Below, in pieces: positions 1 through 5,022 of a DNA stretch of 7,548 nt. The translations under genes were made by a program, and so were the position numbers. Origin of the DNA: Promicromonosporaceae bacterium (GTDB lineage: Bacteria > Actinomycetota > Actinomycetes > Actinomycetales > Cellulomonadaceae); assembly GCA_009780755.1 (NCBI GenBank), contig WQZL01000123.1, positions 1-7,548 on the forward strand, in the 5' to 3' direction. How positions within the stretch are numbered: the first letter of the stretch is position 1; the number at the start of each line of letters is the position of its first letter. Under the pieces are notes generated by a model. That model was not told the origin of the DNA. It searched no databases and saw only the letters and a program-made list of their open reading frames with translations.

Positions 1-65
1 GACTCTACGCAACCTCGGGTAGCATCCCGAGCGAGGTTTACATCTACCCCTCCCAGGAGCTCTGA
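1..65 (+). CDS. C-terminal end of an unidentified gene, cut by the window start
   Basis: Reading from base 3 gives LYATSGSIPSEVYIYPSQEL and then a TGA stop at 63-65. Nearly every third codon position is G or C, as in the real genes nearby, and the composition looks like normal protein. The alternative plus frame (from base 1, open to about 153) gives an arginine-, serine- and proline-rich string that does not look like protein. The fragment is too short for a family assignment and the function is unknown. It runs in the same direction as the transporter 170 bases downstream, so the two could belong to one locus, but nothing proves it. Confidence 0.5.
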   Translation, partial: LYATSGSIPSEVYIYPSQEL

Positions 66-235
66 GAACACCCCTCACGGAAAGCCGTCGCCCAGCCGAA
101 CGGCGCTGCGGGAAGACAACGCACCTAACTGGCCTCTTGTGGCAGTTGATTCTTAACCTCCCTTGCCTGCCCTAGTTCTGCGGCGCTTTCGCGCGCCGCT
201 CGCAGGCGCTAGCAACCCGAAAGAAGTGATTTACC
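66..235. other. Non-coding gap upstream of the transporter
   Basis: No credible gene is seen on either strand. A weak inverted repeat (GCCGT at 84-88, ACGGC at 100-104, 11-base loop) lies about 20 bases after the stop of the partial upstream gene; it has no T-tract and would be a poor terminator. A much stronger GC hairpin is listed separately at 180-199. I could not find a well-spaced -35/-10 pair. TAACCT at 154-159 resembles a -10 but has no matching -35. Confidence 0.6.
180..199 (+). promoter_or_regulatory. GC-rich hairpin in the leader of the transporter gene
   Basis: A perfect 7-base inverted repeat: GCGGCGC at 180-186, loop TTTCGC at 187-192, GCGCCGC at 193-199. It ends 19 bases before the likely ribosome binding site and 36 bases before the GTG start. 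No T-run follows it, so it is not a classical intrinsic terminator, although GC hairpins without T-tracts can terminate in actinobacteria. It could end the upstream transcript or be a structured 5' leader. The stem is seen in the sequence; the role is inferred. Confidence 0.45.
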
Positions 236-1579
236 GTGGCTTCCACCACGCCTACCAATGCCCCTAATGCCGCCCGCTATTCGATGGGCCTGCTCATCGT
301 CATCTTGCTCTCCTACATCGTGGTTGGTTTCCCCGATGGCTCCTTTACCGTCTCCTGGACGCAGATGGCCGAGGAGAACCCCGATTTCACCACCGCCCAC
401 ACCGGGTGGATTCTGGTGGGCTACTCGGTCACCTACACCCTGGCCGGAGTGCTGCTCGGTCGCCTGAATCGTCGATATAAGTTGCCGCACATCTACTTCT
501 TCGGCTTGGTAATCATGGCGCTCGGTTTTGTGACGTTGGCGCTGTCCCCAAACTTTATGTGGAAGCTCATCACCATCACGGTGTATGGCTTGGGCACTGG
601 TTTCATGGCCTCGTCCATGAACTCGTACATGGCCAAACATTTCACGGCCAAGCACAACAACTGGATGCACTTCTGCTGGGGCATCGGCGCGGCGGTCAGC
701 CCGCTCATCATGGGCCAGATCATGAATCTGGAGAATGCCTCCTGGCGGATCGGCTACTACGTCATCACCGCCATTATTGCCGTGGTGGCCGTGATGCTGC
801 TGTGGTCGTTTGGCCGCAAAATGTGGATCGACGAGCCTGCCGCCACGCAGGCCGCCGAACTGCTTGATGACGAGGCGGATGCAGATGGCGCCGAGCCTCT
901 AGCGCCAGGCCACTCCAAGCGTTACCTAACCAAGCAGAGCCACCAGTTTGTCGAGATTTTGACGTTCTTCTTCCTGGGCGGGACCGACTACACCATCGTC
1001 TTTTTCACCGGTGTAGCCGTTTACAACATGGGGTTGGTTGATTCCCTGGATGCCACGTTGTTGTTCTCGACCATCTACTACGCCTTCATGACTCTCGGTC
1101 GTCTCTTTGCCGGGTCAATCACTAGGTGGTTTACCGAGGTGACGATCATTCGCATTTCGATTGCGATTTCGGTTGGCGGCATCGCGTTGCTCGCCTTCAC
1201 CGGCAATATTGTCGGCATGGCCGTCACCGGTCTGGGTCTGGCTCCGCTGCTGCCCACGCTGGTCTCGGACACCTCGCACCGTTTCCGGCCGAAGGTGCTG
1301 CCGAAGATCGTCGGCTATGAGCTGGCCGCCTTCGGGGCGGGCATCGCCGCGCTGTTCTTCCTGACCAGCCAGGTGCTTACCTGGGTGGCGGACTACCTGC
1401 CGGGATACTGCCCCGACCCGAACGCCTACGGCCAGTACCTGTCCTGCCAAATCGCCATGAACCCGCAGGGCTACCTGTGGCTCTTCCCCCTGGCCGCCTT
1501 CTTCGCCATCGGCGTCTTCTGCTGCAACGAGTACCTAGAACTAGCCATGCGCCGCACCGGCTGCACCCGCCAGAGTTAA
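236..1579 (+). CDS. MFS transporter, FHS (fucose/glucose permease-like) type, 447 aa
   Basis: Predicted integral membrane carrier of the major facilitator superfamily, probably a proton- or sodium-coupled sugar symporter. About 12 hydrophobic segments are visible, in two halves (roughly residues 17-37, 57-75, 86-104, 108-128, 146-163, 171-192, then 238-262, 272-292, 302-322, 323-342, 359-383 and 412-432). The first helix carries G-F-P-D-G-x5-W (31-41), which I recognise from the FHS branch. The cytoplasmic loop after helix 2 has GRLNRRYK (75-82), a motif-A-like sequence repeated as GRLFAGSITRW in the second half. The central loop is strongly acidic (about 208-220). The loop between helices 11 and 12 has two cysteines (392, 404) that could form a disulfide outside. 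The GTG start at 236 is preceded by GAAAGAAG (219-226) at 9 bases' spacing; ATG at residue 17 would cut into helix 1. The substrate cannot be read from the sequence. Its nearest neighbour is the convergent nucleoside operon. Confidence 0.88.
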   Translation: MASTTPTNAPNAARYSMGLLIVILLSYIVVGFPDGSFTVSWTQMAEENPDFTTAHTGWILVGYSVTYTLAGVLLGRLNRRYKLPHIYFFGLVIMALGFVTLALSPNFMWKLITITVYGLGTGFMASSMNSYMAKHFTAKHNNWMHFCWGIGAAVSPLIMGQIMNLENASWRIGYYVITAIIAVVAVMLLWSFGRKMWIDEPAATQAAELLDDEADADGAEPLAPGHSKRYLTKQSHQFVEILTFFFLGGTDYTIVFFTGVAVYNMGLVDSLDATLLFSTIYYAFMTLGRLFAGSITRWFTEVTIIRISIAISVGGIALLAFTGNIVGMAVTGLGLAPLLPTLVSDTSHRFRPKVLPKIVGYELAAFGAGIAALFFLTSQVLTWVADYLPGYCPDPNAYGQYLSCQIAMNPQGYLWLFPLAAFFAIGVFCCNEYLELAMRRTGCTRQS

Positions 1580-1598
1580 CATACATCCAATGTATGTT
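1578..1598. terminator. Perfect AT-rich inverted repeat over the transporter stop codon, possible terminator
   Basis: Arms AACATACAT (1578-1586) and ATGTATGTT (1590-1598) match perfectly over 9 bases with a 3-base spacer, CCA. The left arm begins inside the TAA stop (1577-1579), and the repeat lies between two convergent genes, 41 bases from the end of the facing hydrolase. It could form a hairpin in RNA from either strand and reduce read-through. The stem is AT-rich and no T-tract follows, so a strong intrinsic terminator is unlikely; a protein-binding palindrome is the alternative. Confidence 0.45.
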
Positions 1599-1639
1599 CG
1601 TCCACTTCGTCGGCCTACTCAACCATCCGTGGGGTCTGG

Positions 1640-2569
1640 CTAGTAGCGGTTGAGGGTGGCGAAGATGCGGGCGATGAATGTTTCGCGGTCTATGGTTTCG
1701 ACTAGGTGAGCGTTGGGGGTTAGCTTCTTGTCGGAGTAACGGTCGGTGACCATCATGCCGCAGGTAATGGTGCCCCGCGTTTCCACGCCGATAAAGCAGT
1801 GGCCCGAGGTGAAGTAGGAGTCATCGGCGGCGTAAAGTACAGCCGTGGGATCGTGCAGCGCCGAACCCCGACCATTGGAATAGTGGAGAACGTCGTTGTA
1901 GTAGCCGTCCATCACGTCGTAGAACAGCCGGGCGGCTGGCGTTCCCAGCTCCTTTACCGCAGCCAGCTCTTCGCGGGTGATGTACGCCTGATGGGTCACG
2001 TCAAGCGGCAGCAGCCAGACCGGCACGCCGGAGTGCAGCACCCGCTCGGCGGCCTCTGGGTCAACGTAAAAGTTATATTCGGCTGCCGCCGTGGTGTTCC
2101 CGGCCAGCACGGCCCCACCCATTGCGATGATGCGCCGCAGGTATTTGGGCAGGTCATCATAGGTGGCCAGGGCGATGGCCACGTTTGTCATCGGGCCGGT
2201 CACCACCAGGTCTATCGGCACCTGGCTGGCCTTGGCTATCTCGTAGATCATCTGCCAGGCGGGTCGCGAATCGGTTTTACGGCCTGCGCGCGGGATGACG
2301 ACACCCCGCATTCCATCCTGCCCGTGATACTCGGCGGCGGTAACTAGCGTGCGGGTGAGCGGCCTTGCGGCGCCAGCGGCCACCGGTACGTCCCAGTCAA
2401 GCAGGGCCGTAACGTCGAGGGCATTGCGGACACCGTTTACCAGCTCGGTATTACCCGCCGTCACGGTGATGGCGCGCACGTCAAGGGCGGTCAACTGCCG
2501 GGCCAAAATGAGCGCGGCGATGTCGTCGGTGCCCGGATCGCAGTCGATGATGGTCGGGTACGGGGTCAT
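1640..2569 (-). CDS. Nucleoside hydrolase (IU-NH family), third gene of the operon, 309 aa
   Basis: Predicted cytoplasmic calcium-dependent N-ribohydrolase that splits a ribonucleoside into free base and ribose. The N-terminal DCDPGTDD (9-16) is the family signature, with Asp11 as the probable catalytic base and Asp15/Asp16 as calcium ligands. Other conserved sites are present: Asn40, YHGQDGM with His82, GPMTN (125-129), AEYNFYVDPEAA with Glu164, Asn166 and Asp170, and LHDP with His239/Asp240, equivalent to the leaving-group His and calcium Asp of known members. Length is normal for the family. The ATG overlaps the stop of the upstream hydrolase by 4 bases and has AGGAGG (2583-2578) 8 bases before it, so it can be translated by coupling and also initiate well on its own. 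It differs clearly from its neighbour in the signature and in the substrate-side region (DGYYNDVLHYSNGRG, 221-235), so specificity probably differs. Which base it prefers cannot be read from the sequence. Confidence 0.93.
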   Translation of the reverse strand: MTPYPTIIDCDPGTDDIAALILARQLTALDVRAITVTAGNTELVNGVRNALDVTALLDWDVPVAAGAARPLTRTLVTAAEYHGQDGMRGVVIPRAGRKTDSRPAWQMIYEIAKASQVPIDLVVTGPMTNVAIALATYDDLPKYLRRIIAMGGAVLAGNTTAAAEYNFYVDPEAAERVLHSGVPVWLLPLDVTHQAYITREELAAVKELGTPAARLFYDVMDGYYNDVLHYSNGRGSALHDPTAVLYAADDSYFTSGHCFIGVETRGTITCGMMVTDRYSDKKLTPNAHLVETIDRETFIARIFATLNRY

Positions 2570-3510
2570 GACGCTAGCCTCCTGGTGTGTTCCGCGACGG
2601 CCTCAACAATCAGATCAACGTACGCCTGCCGGTCGATGCCCATAGCCACCTGCGTGTTCGGTGGCTGCCCCGCCGAGCCGTACCAGTCGCCGATGGTGGC
2701 ACCGCAGGCGTATTGCCCTGCCGTTTCGATCTGCACGTACAGATCACGGGTTTGCAGGATTTCGGGATTTGTCAGCGCTACTATGGCCACCGGATCGTGT
2801 ACGGGCGCACCCTCGTAACCAATCTCGCGATGGAACTCAAAGAAGAACTCCAGCCAGTCGGCCACGATCTCGGCAAGCTGTCCACCAATGGCTCGCACCC
2901 GGTCAAAATCTTGGGGCAGGAAGCACGCCTTCTCGGTGACATCCAACCCGGCCATGCGCAGGGGCAGGCCAGACTCAAAGACGATCTGCGCGGCCTGCGG
3001 GTCTACCAGGATGTTGAATTCGGCCGCCGGGGTCCAGTTGCCCGACTGGATGCCGCCGCCCATCAAGGAGATGCCCGCAATCTTCGGCTTTAGTTCCGGG
3101 TGAGCTAGCAACAAGATGGCTACGTTGGTAAGCGCGCCGGTGGGCACCAGCCAGATCGGCTCGGCAGTCTCGCGCAGCAGGCGGGCCATGAGTTCGACGG
3201 CGCCACCGGGTTGCACATCCATTTCTGGCTCGGGCAGCGCGGGACCATCCAGCCCAGATTCGCCGTGCACGGACGGAGCAATCATCGGTTCGACGACGAG
3301 CGGTCGCGTCGCGCCCTGGGCCAACGGTATGTCGGTGGCGCCAAGCAGGGTGAGGATGCGACGAGCGTTATATGTGGTGTTTGCCAGCGATGAGTTACCG
3401 CCCACCGTGGTGACGCCGCGCACGTCCAGCCCCTTGGCCGCGAAGGCCAGCACCCAGGCGATGGCATCATCGTGGCCTGGGTCGCCATCTAGGATGACCG
3501 GGATACTCAT
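2566..3510 (-). CDS. Nucleoside hydrolase (IU-NH family), second gene of the operon, 314 aa
   Basis: Second predicted N-ribohydrolase. LDGDPGHDD (7-15) supplies catalytic Asp10 and calcium ligands Asp14/Asp15. Asn39, VHGESGL with His82, GALTN (125-129), AEFNILVDPQAA with Glu164, Asn166 and Asp170, and VHDP with His238/Asp239 complete the expected active site, so it should be active. The GHDD form and AEFNILVDP resemble the pyrimidine/purine hydrolases of the RihA/RihB/YeiK type, but this is a recollection of motifs and does not fix the substrate. The start ATG overlaps the ribokinase stop by 4 bases (ATGA), with GGAGG (3519-3515) 4 bases upstream. It reads directly into the next hydrolase with another ATGA overlap. 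Ribose released by both enzymes would feed the ribokinase encoded first in the operon. Confidence 0.93.
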   Translation of the reverse strand: MSIPVILDGDPGHDDAIAWVLAFAAKGLDVRGVTTVGGNSSLANTTYNARRILTLLGATDIPLAQGATRPLVVEPMIAPSVHGESGLDGPALPEPEMDVQPGGAVELMARLLRETAEPIWLVPTGALTNVAILLLAHPELKPKIAGISLMGGGIQSGNWTPAAEFNILVDPQAAQIVFESGLPLRMAGLDVTEKACFLPQDFDRVRAIGGQLAEIVADWLEFFFEFHREIGYEGAPVHDPVAIVALTNPEILQTRDLYVQIETAGQYACGATIGDWYGSAGQPPNTQVAMGIDRQAYVDLIVEAVAEHTRRLAS

Positions 3511-4424
3511 GGCTCCTCCGGTAGTTCATCATCACGGGTGGGATACGAGGGCTGCGCACCCTCGCCGGTAACAGCATAGGCTCCGACGCGCACAGCATAC
3601 CGAGTGGCATCAATCAAGGTATCGCCGTCGGCTAAGCGGCAGGCAAGTGCCCCCACGAAAGCGTCACCAGCGCCGGTGGTGTCCACCGCCTTGACCTTCG
3701 GAGCGGGAATGGGACCGATGGCGTGACTGTCCCCAACCATTGCTCCGGCCGAACCGAGGGTCATCACCACGGAGGGTACCCCGGCATCTAGCAGACGACG
3801 GGCGAGGTCAACATACGATGTGACCTGCGGCTGAACACCTGACAAGCATTCCAGCGCGCCGATGGCTTCGTGTTCGTTGACAACGAGGGGATTAGCAAGG
3901 CGGATCACCTCGGGATCGAGAGCAATCACCGGAGCCAGGTTGAGCAATAAGCGCCCCGAGGTGGCGCGGGCCACGGTCGCTATGGCGTCGGGAGAAATCT
4001 CGCACTGCACCACCACCACGGTTGCCGTCGCGATGCGGTCTACCTGTTTGGCAATCTCCGCGGCGGTAACGGCCAGATTGGCGCCAGGAATAACGACTAT
4101 GGCGTTTTCCCCGTCATCGCCTACGGAAATGAGCGCGATTCCGGTAGGGCCGGGCACGGCGCGAACCCCGGTGAGATCAAGGCCGATTTCGGCAAGATGA
4201 GCGGTGGCGCTGATGGCGAACTCATCGGAACCAACGGCACCGATTAACGCCACATCTTGCGCGCTTTCCGAAAGCAAGGCCGCCGCTACCGCCTGGTTGG
4301 CACCCTTGCCGCCGGGCAGCGTGACTAGATCGCGCCCAATCAGGGTCTCCCCCGGCTTCGGGTTTCTGCTTACGCGCGCCACCAGGTCGGCGTTGATTGA
4401 TCCAACCACCACGATTTTTGCCAC
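3507..4424 (-). CDS. rbsK: Ribokinase, PfkB family, first gene of the operon, 305 aa
   Basis: Predicted cytoplasmic kinase converting D-ribose and ATP to ribose-5-phosphate. From the chosen start, MAKIVVVGSINADLV has the sugar-contacting Asn11 and Asp13, followed by GGKGANQ (38-44), IPGAN (112-116), the NEHE magnesium/phosphate motif (183-186) and the PfkB signature DTTGAGDAF (248-256) with catalytic Asp254. Length matches E. coli RbsK (309 aa). The frame is open 12 codons further, to an ATG at 4460, but the GTG at 4424 is preferred: it has AGGAG 5 bases upstream and gives the usual ribokinase N-terminus. The C-terminus is acidic (DDELPEEP). It overlaps the next gene by 4 bases. No rbs ABC transporter genes are present, so its ribose probably comes from the two hydrolases. 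Another PfkB sugar kinase is possible but less likely given the motifs and context. Confidence 0.92.
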   Translation of the reverse strand: MAKIVVVGSINADLVARVSRNPKPGETLIGRDLVTLPGGKGANQAVAAALLSESAQDVALIGAVGSDEFAISATAHLAEIGLDLTGVRAVPGPTGIALISVGDDGENAIVVIPGANLAVTAAEIAKQVDRIATATVVVVQCEISPDAIATVARATSGRLLLNLAPVIALDPEVIRLANPLVVNEHEAIGALECLSGVQPQVTSYVDLARRLLDAGVPSVVMTLGSAGAMVGDSHAIGPIPAPKVKAVDTTGAGDAFVGALACRLADGDTLIDATRYAVRVGAYAVTGEGAQPSYPTRDDELPEEP

Positions 4425-4429
4425 TATTG

Positions 4430-4434
4430 CTCCT
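4430..4434 (-). promoter_or_regulatory. Ribosome binding site that decides the ribokinase start
   Basis: On the minus strand the sequence reads TTAGGAGCAATAGTG. AGGAG sits 5 bases before the GTG at 4424. The longer in-frame ATG at 4460 would place this site inside the coding region. Confidence 0.7.
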
Positions 4435-4443
4435 AACGCAACT

Positions 4444-4462
4444 TCCAAGTAAGCATCCAAGT
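4444..4462 (-). repeat. Direct repeat ACTTGGA in the ribokinase leader, possible operator
   Basis: On the minus strand ACTTGGA occurs twice (4462-4456 and 4450-4444), separated by TGCTT, with a 12-base period. The second copy is part of ACTTGGAAGT, which has ACTT/AAGT palindromic arms. The pair begins within the candidate -10 and covers the expected transcription start, a position suited to a repressor. The repeat is seen in the sequence; a regulatory role is inferred, and no regulator gene is nearby. Confidence 0.3.
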
Positions 4463-4488
4463 CTATGTCCTGGGGAACCCACTGGCAG
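4460..4488 (-). promoter_or_regulatory. Candidate promoter of the ribokinase-hydrolase operon
   Basis: On the minus strand, CTGCCA (4488-4483, 4 of 6 to TTGACA) and TAGACT (4465-4460, TANNNT type) are separated by 17 bases. The start of transcription would fall about 30 bases before the GTG. It lies between the chorismate mutase hairpin and the ribokinase gene, where an operon promoter would be expected. This is a pattern match only. Confidence 0.4.
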
Positions 4489-4505
4489 GGAGCAGCAAGT
4501 ATTAG

Positions 4506-4533
4506 ATCGGCAATCTCAGATCAAACTGCCGAT
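4506..4533 (-). terminator. Hairpin just after chorismate mutase, probable terminator
   Basis: A perfect 7-base inverted repeat, ATCGGCA (4506-4512) and TGCCGAT (4527-4533), with a 14-base loop that itself contains ATCT-C-AGAT. It begins 6 bases after the chorismate mutase stop codon. On the minus strand it is followed by CTAATACTT, which is only weakly T-rich, so termination may be partial. It separates chorismate mutase from the ribokinase operon. Confidence 0.45.
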
Positions 4534-4539
4534 TTCATC

Positions 4540-4893
4540 TCAGGCGAAGGTATCGAGGGGCGGCGGCTTCTCGGCTCGCACCCCGACGGCGTAATCGGCC
4601 GCGATCAGCTCGTGGTGGCGAATCACCTCGGCCACCACGAAAGCTCGAAACGCCTCGGCGAACGCCGGGTCTAACCCAGCCTCGGTCGCGATGGCCACCA
4701 GGCGGGCAATTTGCTGCTGGTCGCGGGCCGGATCGGCCGGAGGCAAACCGTCCTCGGCCTTAATCTCGCCTACCCGTTGCGTCATGCGGAAACGCTCGGC
4801 CAGCATATGCACCAGCGCCGCGTCAATATTGTCGATGCTGCGACGCAGTTTCAAGATTTCTGCCGGAATCGGCTGCCCACTCATGCCCTTCAT
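4540..4893 (-). CDS. Chorismate mutase, AroQ (type II) monofunctional, about 117 aa
   Basis: Predicted cytoplasmic enzyme converting chorismate to prephenate, the branch point to phenylalanine and tyrosine. It is an all-helical AroQ domain. By alignment from memory to the E. coli P-protein domain, Arg17, Arg34, Lys45, Asp54, Arg57 and Asp58 (numbered from the 4893 start) match Arg11, Arg28, Lys39, Asp48, Arg51 and Glu52. The position of Gln88 is His93, in IRHHE. The form RRSIDNIDAALVHMLAERFRMTQ...AEVIRHHE resembles the proteobacterial-type monofunctional clade, also found in some Actinobacteria. No prephenate dehydratase or dehydrogenase domain is attached. The start is uncertain: the ATG codons at 4893 and 4884 both lack a well-spaced Shine-Dalgarno, and a longer TTG-started reading (4965) would run into the divergent promoter. 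A leaderless or short-leader transcript is possible. It is divergent from the acyl-CoA synthetase gene. Confidence 0.87.
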   Translation of the reverse strand: MKGMSGQPIPAEILKLRRSIDNIDAALVHMLAERFRMTQRVGEIKAEDGLPPADPARDQQQIARLVAIATEAGLDPAFAEAFRAFVVAEVIRHHELIAADYAVGVRAEKPPPLDTFA

Positions 4894-4949
4894 TCTAGGA
4901 GCCAGAACGCATTGTCTATGCCGATTCAGCCATTCCTGGGCGACGTGTC

Positions 4950-4978
4950 CTGACTTTACGCCCAACCTACGGTAACGT
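4950..4978 (+). promoter_or_regulatory. Candidate promoter of the acyl-CoA synthetase gene
   Basis: CTGACT (4950-4955) and TAACGT (4973-4978, TANNNT type) are separated by exactly 17 bases. Transcription would start around 4985, giving a leader of roughly 35-40 bases. The -10 lies inside the first palindrome of the tandem operator. Pattern match only. Confidence 0.45.
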
Positions 4979-4994
4979 AACCTACGGTAGCGTA
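4964..4994. promoter_or_regulatory. Tandem TACG-N4-CGTA palindromes, probable repressor operator
   Basis: Two nearly identical 15-base units, AACCTACGGTAACGT (4964-4978) and AACCTACGGTAGCGT (4979-4993), stand head to tail. Each contains a palindrome: TACG-GTAA-CGTA (4968-4979) and TACG-GTAG-CGTA (4983-4994). The junction also forms CGTA-ACC-TACG. The first copy covers the candidate -10 and the second covers the expected start of transcription, which suits repression. Such short palindromes are typical of TetR-type regulators, and TetR regulators often control acyl-CoA metabolism genes in Actinobacteria; that link is inference. No regulator is encoded in the window. Confidence 0.6.
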
Positions 4995-5022
4995 ACTATC
5001 GCCGCGCAGAGAGGCTCCGCCC

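Noticed and set aside
1..153. Open plus-strand frame from base 1 to about 153
   Set aside because: It is an Arg/Ser/Pro-rich string without protein character; the frame ending at 65 has better codon use.
209..670. A 153-codon minus-strand open frame across the transporter start
   Set aside because: The translation is rich in Gly, His, Arg and Gln, typical of antisense frames in GC-rich DNA, while the plus strand encodes membrane helices with the FHS motif.
1799..2347. A 182-codon open frame on the plus strand, antisense to the last hydrolase
   Set aside because: It is the shadow of a GC-rich gene with all catalytic motifs on the other strand. The translation is rich in His, Gly and Val with no domain pattern.
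2587..3093. A 168-codon plus-strand open frame antisense to the other hydrolase
   Set aside because: Same reasoning: it opposes a well-supported gene and shows no recognisable motif.
4470..4481. TGGG-GAA-CCCA palindrome between chorismate mutase and ribokinase
   Set aside because: It is a short 4-base-arm repeat within the promoter spacer; too weak to call separately in GC-rich DNA.
4540..4965. Longer chorismate mutase starting with TTG at 4965
   Set aside because: The extra 24 residues have no family counterpart and would overlap the divergent acyl-CoA synthetase promoter and operator.
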